A DNA stretch of 5,831 nt from Gammaproteobacteria bacterium (lineage in GTDB: Bacteria; Pseudomonadota; Gammaproteobacteria; Eutrophobiales; Eutrophobiaceae): assembly GCA_015661095.1 (NCBI GenBank), contig JACVQI010000126.1:1-5831 (forward strand). Reading direction: 5' to 3'. The translations under genes were made by a program, and so were the position numbers. The notes beneath the pieces were generated by a model, which saw only the letters and a program-made list of their open reading frames with translations, made no database searches and had not been told where the DNA came from. Positions 1 to 4,349 of this stretch are shown piece by piece. Position 1 is the stretch's first letter; every line of letters starts with the position of its first letter.

Positions 1-23
1 GACAAGGAAGTCCGTCCACAAAA

Positions 24-170
24 GGTTAGGATGAGGGAACAGCGTAAGCCGTCGAATGATATAAATTACAGTTTGACCTTGCAAGCCCTCACCCCCGCCA
101 TGGAAAATCAGTTCCCGACATTTTCGACCGACTGCATCCTTGCAATCGTCTCCCGAGGGGAGAGGGAGTT
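24..170. repeat. Degenerate intergenic repeat fragments
   Basis: This stretch before the first gene holds pieces of a C-rich/G-rich intergenic repeat type common in proteobacterial genomes: GGTTAGGATGAGGG at 24-37, CCCTCACCCCC at 86-96, and a small hairpin TCTCCC-GAG-GGGAGA at 149-163 followed by GGGAGTTTT. The first two pieces are roughly inverted copies of each other. A reading frame stays open from position 1 to 231, but its product includes the ALTP...RGERE-like string that such repeats usually give when translated, so I do not call a gene. The hairpin with its short T run could act as a weak terminator for an unseen upstream + strand gene. Positions 1-23 show nothing recognisable. Confidence 0.4.
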
Positions 171-223
171 TTCTAGCTTTTGCGACAGCCTCATAAGGAA
201 GTGGGGGAAGGAAGCGGCGAACT

Positions 224-232
224 TGATATGAT
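224..232 (+). promoter_or_regulatory. Candidate extended -10 promoter before the sulfotransferase gene
   Basis: The sequence TGATATGAT contains TATGAT, one mismatch from TATAAT, preceded by the TGn of an extended -10 element. The last hexamer base at 232 would be -7, which places +1 at or near 239, exactly on the GTG start codon. No convincing -35 box is seen upstream, which is tolerable for an extended -10 promoter. The placement implies a leaderless or nearly leaderless transcript. This is a prediction from sequence only. Confidence 0.3.
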
Positions 233-238
233 CAGCCT

Positions 239-874
239 GTGAACGTTTTCATCCTGAATGCCGGCCGCAGCGGCTCGCTGACCTTTAGCAGGGCCTGCCG
301 CCATATCACCAATTACACCTGCGCTCACGAATCGAGGAGCGGGTTGCTGGGTGCTGCACACTTCACCTACCCGCCCAATCATATCGAAGCCGACAACCGG
401 CTGTCCTGGTTTCTGGGTCGGCTGGATCGGGCCTATGGTCAGGCGGCGGTATATATACACCTGCAACGCAACTCCCACGATACCGCGGCCAGTTTTGTCC
501 GGCGTTACTCAGGCGGGATCATCCGCGCCTACCGGAAGACCATCCTGATCGGCCTGCCACGCAACAGTACGGCCCTGAACGTCGCGCTCGATTACTGCGA
601 CACGGTTGCCAGCAATATCGAATTATTTTTACGGGACAAACCCCGGAAAATGGTTTTTTCCCTGGCCAACGCCCGACAGGATTTTCGCCAGTTCTGGGAG
701 CTGATTCAGGCGGAAGGCGATTTGGAAGCCGCGCTGGCGGAATTCGATCAACACTACAACGCTTCCTGGCAACCGCAATCCGGGTGGTTGTTGAAATTTC
801 CCGTCCTTAGCCACGCCGCACGCAAGCTGCTCAAGATCCTGAACAAGCTGCGCGGGCAGCAATCTGATTCATAA
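239..874 (+). CDS. Sulfotransferase-like protein (PAPS-binding fold)
   Basis: This 211-residue protein probably transfers a sulfuryl group from PAPS to a hydroxyl of a glycan or other acceptor. Visible support is a first beta strand (VFIL, 3-6) running into NAGRSGSLTFSRA (7-19), which resembles the 5'-phosphosulfate binding loop of sulfotransferases, and a second strand VYIHLQRNSHDTAASFVRRY (71-90). There, R77 and S85 sit where the 3'-phosphate-binding Arg and Ser usually lie. It is short for the family, and I cannot identify an acceptor site. The C-terminus (about 187-206) is a basic, amphipathic stretch that may touch the membrane. GTG at 239 is the first start after an in-frame TGA at 224; no Shine-Dalgarno sequence lies at normal distance. 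The gene is followed after 4 bases by a GT10 glycosyltransferase, so the pair likely acts on the same surface glycan. The family call is fairly safe; the substrate is unknown. Confidence 0.68.
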   Translation: MNVFILNAGRSGSLTFSRACRHITNYTCAHESRSGLLGAAHFTYPPNHIEADNRLSWFLGRLDRAYGQAAVYIHLQRNSHDTAASFVRRYSGGIIRAYRKTILIGLPRNSTALNVALDYCDTVASNIELFLRDKPRKMVFSLANARQDFRQFWELIQAEGDLEAALAEFDQHYNASWQPQSGWLLKFPVLSHAARKLLKILNKLRGQQSDS

Positions 875-878
875 GTTT

Positions 879-1904
879 GTGACCAGACTCAGAGTCAAGG
901 TCCTGTCCAGATTGCCGGAGATCGAATGGCTGCGCTATTTTCCCGGCCCGGAACCGGAATGGGGCGAGTGCCGGTTCGTGTTCGATCCGGCGCAACGGCA
1001 GTATGACTGGCTGGTGGTCTATAACGATCTGCCACCGCGCGCAGCGGAACGTTTTTCCCTGAACGAAGAACTGCTCGCCTGTCCTCGGGACAATACCCTG
1101 CTGGTGACCTATGAACCGGCGACGGTAAAGGTCTACGGCCCGGCATTCACCAGTCAGTTCGGCCACGTTCTCACCAGCCAGACGGAACTGGAGCTGCCGC
1201 ACCGGCAGCGGATCTACTCGCAACCGGCCATGCGCTGGTATTACGGCAAGGATGAACCGCGGCCCAGAACCTGGCAGGAGATGCATGCCGCCAACCCGGT
1301 CAAATCCCAACCGCTCGCCACCGTAGCCGCCACCAAGCAACATAAAACCCGGGTTCATCATCACCGGGATGAATTCATCCGCACGCTCAAAGGCGTGTAT
1401 CCGGAACTCGAAATTTTCGGACGCGGCATCAAACCCATGGCCGACAAGGCCGAAGCCATCGATGCTTACTATCACCATCTGGCCATCGAAAACCACTTCG
1501 CACGACATCACTGGACGGAGAAACTGTCGGATTGCTTTCTCGGCCTGGCCCTGCCCTTCTATGCCGGCTGTCCGAATGCCACGGATTACTTCCCCGAGGA
1601 AAGTTTCGTGCCCATCGATATCTATCGGGCAGAGGACGCCGTGGCCAGCATCAGAAAAATTATCCGGGACAGGGAATATAATCGCCGCCTGCCAGCACTG
1701 CGCGAAGCACGGCGCCGGGTACTGGAAGAATACAATTTTTTCGCCGTGATATCGGCTATAATTACGGACCGTCACCAGCCGGGGACCGCGGCCAACGTCA
1801 GATTGCGATCGCGCCGGGCCGTGCTCAGGCATTCACCGGCAGCCGCAATCAGTCATTTAGTGAACAAGCTGCGCATCTGCGCCCGGGACTGGATCGGCGA
1901 ATGA
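879..1904 (+). CDS. GT10 family glycosyltransferase (alpha-1,3-fucosyltransferase-like)
   Basis: This 341-residue protein probably transfers fucose (or a related sugar) from its GDP donor to a surface polysaccharide or LPS. The diagnostic region is 203-247: IENHFARHHWTEKLSDCFLG followed by LALPFYAGCPNATDYFPEESF and VPID. It matches the GT10 C-terminal signature (FENS...TEK..D.F..G.vPvY.G.pN..dyfP..SFi.i), including E204, T213-E214-K215 and the AGCPN turn (229-233). The usual FENS serine is His here (IENH). Residues 1-135 fit the more variable acceptor-binding domain. The tail after about 300 is Arg-rich and amphipathic, like the membrane-associating tails of some bacterial GT10 enzymes. GTG at 879 is the best start: the only in-frame upstream options before the stop at 840 are CTG or ATT, and no good Shine-Dalgarno sequence is visible. 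It lies 4 bases after the sulfotransferase-like gene and is probably cotranscribed. Fucose as the sugar is inferred from the family. Confidence 0.82.
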   Translation: MTRLRVKVLSRLPEIEWLRYFPGPEPEWGECRFVFDPAQRQYDWLVVYNDLPPRAAERFSLNEELLACPRDNTLLVTYEPATVKVYGPAFTSQFGHVLTSQTELELPHRQRIYSQPAMRWYYGKDEPRPRTWQEMHAANPVKSQPLATVAATKQHKTRVHHHRDEFIRTLKGVYPELEIFGRGIKPMADKAEAIDAYYHHLAIENHFARHHWTEKLSDCFLGLALPFYAGCPNATDYFPEESFVPIDIYRAEDAVASIRKIIRDREYNRRLPALREARRRVLEEYNFFAVISAIITDRHQPGTAANVRLRSRRAVLRHSPAAAISHLVNKLRICARDWIGE

Positions 1905-1946
1905 TAACGCTGCCCCCGGCATAATTATTTACAGAAAAACTATCCC

Positions 1947-2504
1947 GTGAATCCAGAACAACTCAAACAGGAAGCCGAACAGGTGCTCGCCAATGCCGAC
2001 CTGTTACACACGCATGCGGAAGTGGAAGCCGCGCTCGATAACATGGCCAAAGACATCTCCGGGAAATTACATGATAAAAACCCGCTGCTGTTGTGCCCGA
2101 TGCTGGGCGCCGTGGTCATTACCGGCAAACTGTTAACACGGCTGAAGTTCCCGCTGCAACTGGAATATATACACGCCACCCGCTATCGCGGCACCACCAG
2201 CGGCGGCCAGCTGGAGTGGCTGCGCATGCCGCAGGCCAGAATCAGGGACCGGACCGTGTTAATCGTCGATGATATCCTTGATGAGGGCATCACCCTCAAA
2301 GCGATTACTGACGCCTGCCGGGAGGCCGGCGCCAGCGCCATCTATACGGCGGTGCTGGTTGACAAGCAATTGCGGAAACCGAAACAATTCCCCCGGGCTG
2401 ACTTCACGGGTCTCACCATTCCGGACCGGTATGTGTTCGGTTATGGCATGGATTACAAAGAATATTGGCGCAACTGTGACGGGATTTACGCCGTTCATGA
2501 ATAA
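1947..2504 (+). CDS. hpt: Hypoxanthine-guanine phosphoribosyltransferase
   Basis: This cytoplasmic purine salvage enzyme of 185 residues joins hypoxanthine or guanine to PRPP, giving IMP or GMP and pyrophosphate. The PRPP-binding motif is VLIVDDILDEGITL (104-117), with the acidic pair D108-D109 and the phosphate-binding loop DEGIT. Other family marks are HATRYRG (76-82), the strand TAVLVDK (134-140) and DRYVFGYGMDYKEYWRN (160-176), which forms the purine pocket end. From memory, Pseudomonas Hpt proteins share the same length, N-terminal helix (AEVEAAL) and DRYxFGYGMDYKxYWRN string, which supports the GTG start at 1947 although no clear Shine-Dalgarno sequence precedes it. It overlaps the following phosphorylase gene by 8 bases, whose product would supply hypoxanthine. 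The 42-base gap upstream contains an AT-rich patch (1921-1930) that could carry a promoter, but no clear -35 box is seen. Confidence 0.93.
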   Translation: MNPEQLKQEAEQVLANADLLHTHAEVEAALDNMAKDISGKLHDKNPLLLCPMLGAVVITGKLLTRLKFPLQLEYIHATRYRGTTSGGQLEWLRMPQARIRDRTVLIVDDILDEGITLKAITDACREAGASAIYTAVLVDKQLRKPKQFPRADFTGLTIPDRYVFGYGMDYKEYWRNCDGIYAVHE

Positions 2505-3279
2505 ACTGGCGATTATCGGCGGCACCGGTCTGTCGGCACTGGCCGGGGTAACGATAGACGACAGCAAAGCCTGTCATACACCCTACGGTGAACCCTCGGC
2601 GAAACTCGTGTTCGGCAACTTTGCCGGCCGGCCGATTGTGTTTCTGGCCCGCCATGGCAACCCGCATGTCATCCCGCCGCACCAGGTGAATTACCGCGCC
2701 AATCTGTGGGCACTGAAGAGCAATGGCGTCGAGCATATCATCGCCGTCAATGCCGTGGGTGGCATCACGGCCGCCATGGCCCCGGAACGGATCGTCATCC
2801 CGGACCAGATCATCGATTACACCTGGTCGCGGCAGCATACTTTTTTCGAAGATGATCTGAAAACTGTTACCCATGTTGACTTCACCCATCCCTACAGCGC
2901 GCTGCTGCGGCAAAAAATCATCGCCGCTGCAGCCGCAGCGCGGATCGACACCGTCAACCGCGGCACCTACGGCGCGACCCAGGGTCCACGCCTGGAGACC
3001 GCGGCCGAGATCGACCGCATGCAACGCGATAGCTGCGACATCGTCGGCATGACCGGTATGCCGGAGGCCGGATTGGCCCGGGAACTGGGTCTGGACTATG
3101 CGAGTATCTGTCTAGTGGTGAACTGGGCAGCGGGGAAGAGCACGGAGGAGATCACCATGGCTATCATCGAAGGCCATCTCAAAGCCGGGATGAATCAGAT
3201 CATGTTATTGCTTACCAGGTTGCTTGAAAACTTAGAAATTAGCGGCTTAAACGCAATAGATTCGTCATCCGCTAATTAA
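2497..3279 (+). CDS. mtiP: S-methyl-5'-thioinosine phosphorylase (MTAP/PNP family)
   Basis: This 260-residue cytoplasmic enzyme of the purine nucleoside phosphorylase family II is predicted to split S-methyl-5'-thioinosine with phosphate into hypoxanthine and 5-methylthioribose-1-phosphate. Motifs in order: IIGGTGL (6-12), LARHG (50-54, phosphate-binding region), NYRANLWALK (65-74), VNAVGGI (84-90), TQGPRLET (161-168), GMTGMPEAGLARELGL (184-199) and VVNWAAG (207-213). In true MTA phosphorylases the last motif is DYDCW-like with Asp contacting the 6-amino purine. Asn209 here suggests a 6-oxopurine substrate, as in the Pseudomonas aeruginosa enzyme. ATG at 2497 is chosen because it puts GGTGL close to the N-terminus; the frame is open further upstream but inside hpt. 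The 8-base overlap with hpt (ATGAATAA) implies coupled translation. The last residues (about 247-260) look unlike the family and may have been replaced when downstream DNA changed. Plain MTAP is the main alternative. Confidence 0.86.
   Translation: MNKLAIIGGTGLSALAGVTIDDSKACHTPYGEPSAKLVFGNFAGRPIVFLARHGNPHVIPPHQVNYRANLWALKSNGVEHIIAVNAVGGITAAMAPERIVIPDQIIDYTWSRQHTFFEDDLKTVTHVDFTHPYSALLRQKIIAAAAAARIDTVNRGTYGATQGPRLETAAEIDRMQRDSCDIVGMTGMPEAGLARELGLDYASICLVVNWAAGKSTEEITMAIIEGHLKAGMNQIMLLLTRLLENLEISGLNAIDSSSAN
3237..3277. repeat. 9-bp perfect inverted repeat at the end of mtiP
   Basis: AATTAGCGG at 3237-3245 is repeated in inverted form as CCGCTAATT at 3269-3277, with a 23-base spacer. The right arm runs into the mtiP stop codon. 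On the - strand the structure is followed by AATTTCTAAGTTTT-like T-rich sequence, so it could serve as a loose terminator for the DprA-like gene arriving from the right. With four G/C pairs per stem and a long loop it is not a strong one. It also coincides with the change from GC-rich to AT-rich DNA, so it could be a trace of an insertion boundary. Confidence 0.45.
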
Positions 3280-3314
3280 TCAAACATTCGGGTTAGCTTA
3301 ATCAGAAAGAATTG
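3280..3314. other. Convergent intergenic gap
   Basis: These 35 bases separate the 3' ends of mtiP (+) and the DprA-like gene (-). The sequence is AT-rich and has no G/C-rich hairpin with a T run, so no standard bidirectional terminator is visible inside the gap itself. The nearest structure is the inverted repeat within the end of mtiP. Confidence 0.5.
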
Positions 3315-4349
3315 TTAGAAATCCATTTCATCGAATGTATTACCACCATATTTCCCGGCAGGCTCTTCTCTGACGGCAGATTTCTTGAATAAGTCCATGG
3401 TAGATGTTTTATTTATTAACTCACGCTCTTTCATTAAGTTATTGATATCCAGCCTGGATATATCATCTGCCAATGAAAAAGCGCCCTTCTGGACCAATAA
3501 TGAATTACCACTTTTTGGATCCTTCTTTTCCTTGACCCATAAAGGCACCCACTGGTTTTTAAGATTTTCGATTGCGCCATTCCAGGTGCCGCCTTCAGTG
3601 CCGGATTGAACAACCACCGCGGCTTCCGATAGACAATAGATATACTTGTTGCGCGACATGGCATTACCTGCATTAAAACCAGCTTCTGGATAATAGGGCG
3701 ATACCAATACCAGGTTCTGGTTTTGCAGATATTTTCTGTATTTACCGGAAGTTGCGGTTTTCAGCAAACTATCTGCCAATACGCCGATAACAGTGCCTTC
3801 ATTTTCCAATGCTCCCAGCATAGCTGCTTCATCCACGCCTCTGGCGCCACCCGAAACAACCGTATAACCCTGAACTGCCGCTGTTTTACCGAGGTTACTA
3901 CTGAATTCAAGATCACCATTACCAGCATTACGAGCGCCGACAATCGCAACCCCGCCATTGCTTAGCAATGCAGGATTACCACAACCGAATAAAACCGCCG
4001 GGCAATCAGTTTTGAGTAGCTGTTTTAATCTGGCCGGATAATTATTATCAGATCTGGTCACTACCCATAATCCGGCTCGTGTCCATTTTTCTACAGCCAG
4101 TGCAAGCGCCGAGCCACGATTCATTAATTTCTCGATACGTTCAGCTGTTATGAATTTATCCGTCCAGCCATCCAATGCTGTTGTGAGATGGCCGTTCATC
4201 AATTTTTCCGGGTTGATATCATGATCTTTTAACCACTGTGCGAATCTGGCCCATTCTTTTGTGGTTAAAGGCTTCGGAGCATCATTAACAGGTTTAGAGA
4301 AATGAGCTGTCAATAACAATATGGCCTGAGTGTGTACTGAGAATGACAT
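3315..4349 (-). CDS. psyrA (rqlI): DprA/Smf-family protein, RqlI/PsyrA-like antitoxin
   Basis: This 344-residue protein has a DprA/Smf Rossmann-like domain. Visible are PLTTKEWARFAQWL (27-40) in the N-terminal helical region, SDNNYPARLKQLL (100-112), the strand and loop VAIVGARNAGNGD (134-146), VVSGGARGVDEAAMLGAL (164-181), MSRNKYIYCLSEAAVVV (231-247) and SGTEGGTWNGAIENL (249-263). These follow the order of canonical DprA (VGsR, SGlA.GiDa.AH, RNRiI..Ls..vlVvea, SGsl.T..A). The His of the GiDxxAH motif is replaced (DEAAM), and after about 275 there is a 70-residue tail ending in acidic FDEMDF in place of an obvious winged-helix DML1 domain, so this is not the housekeeping competence DprA. Its ATG directly abuts the stop of the RecQ-PRTase gene and has a strong ribosome binding site. 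In the described RqlHI and PsyrTA pairs, the equivalent partner restrains a toxic RecQ-like helicase. That role is inferred here from domains and gene order. DNA binding is likely from the family but not shown. Confidence 0.85.
   Translation of the reverse strand: MSFSVHTQAILLLTAHFSKPVNDAPKPLTTKEWARFAQWLKDHDINPEKLMNGHLTTALDGWTDKFITAERIEKLMNRGSALALAVEKWTRAGLWVVTRSDNNYPARLKQLLKTDCPAVLFGCGNPALLSNGGVAIVGARNAGNGDLEFSSNLGKTAAVQGYTVVSGGARGVDEAAMLGALENEGTVIGVLADSLLKTATSGKYRKYLQNQNLVLVSPYYPEAGFNAGNAMSRNKYIYCLSEAAVVVQSGTEGGTWNGAIENLKNQWVPLWVKEKKDPKSGNSLLVQKGAFSLADDISRLDINNLMKERELINKTSTMDLFKKSAVREEPAGKYGGNTFDEMDF

Noticed and set aside
31..231. A 66-codon + strand open frame before the sulfotransferase gene
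   Set aside because: It runs through intergenic repeat sequence, its translation resembles the usual nonsense product of such repeats, and it lacks a ribosome binding site and any family motif.
831..1832. A 333-codon open frame on the - strand opposite the GT10 gene
   Set aside because: The + strand product has clear GT10 motifs, whereas the - strand product shows no recognisable motifs; long antisense frames are common in GC-rich genes.
2269..2496. A longer N-terminus for the phosphorylase starting inside hpt
   Set aside because: The upstream part is an out-of-frame reading of hpt; family members begin a few residues before the GGTGL motif, which fits ATG at 2497.
2413..3024. A 203-codon - strand frame opposite mtiP
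   Set aside because: It is antisense to a well-supported phosphorylase and has no coherent domain signals.
3237..3300. Integron attC site at the boundary
   Set aside because: GTTAGCT at 3292-3298 only partly matches the GTTRRRY core and no matching partner core is present in the expected layout.
3315..4349. Housekeeping competence DprA
   Set aside because: It lacks the GiDxxAH His and an evident DML1 winged helix, and it is fused in an operon with a RecQ-PRTase gene.
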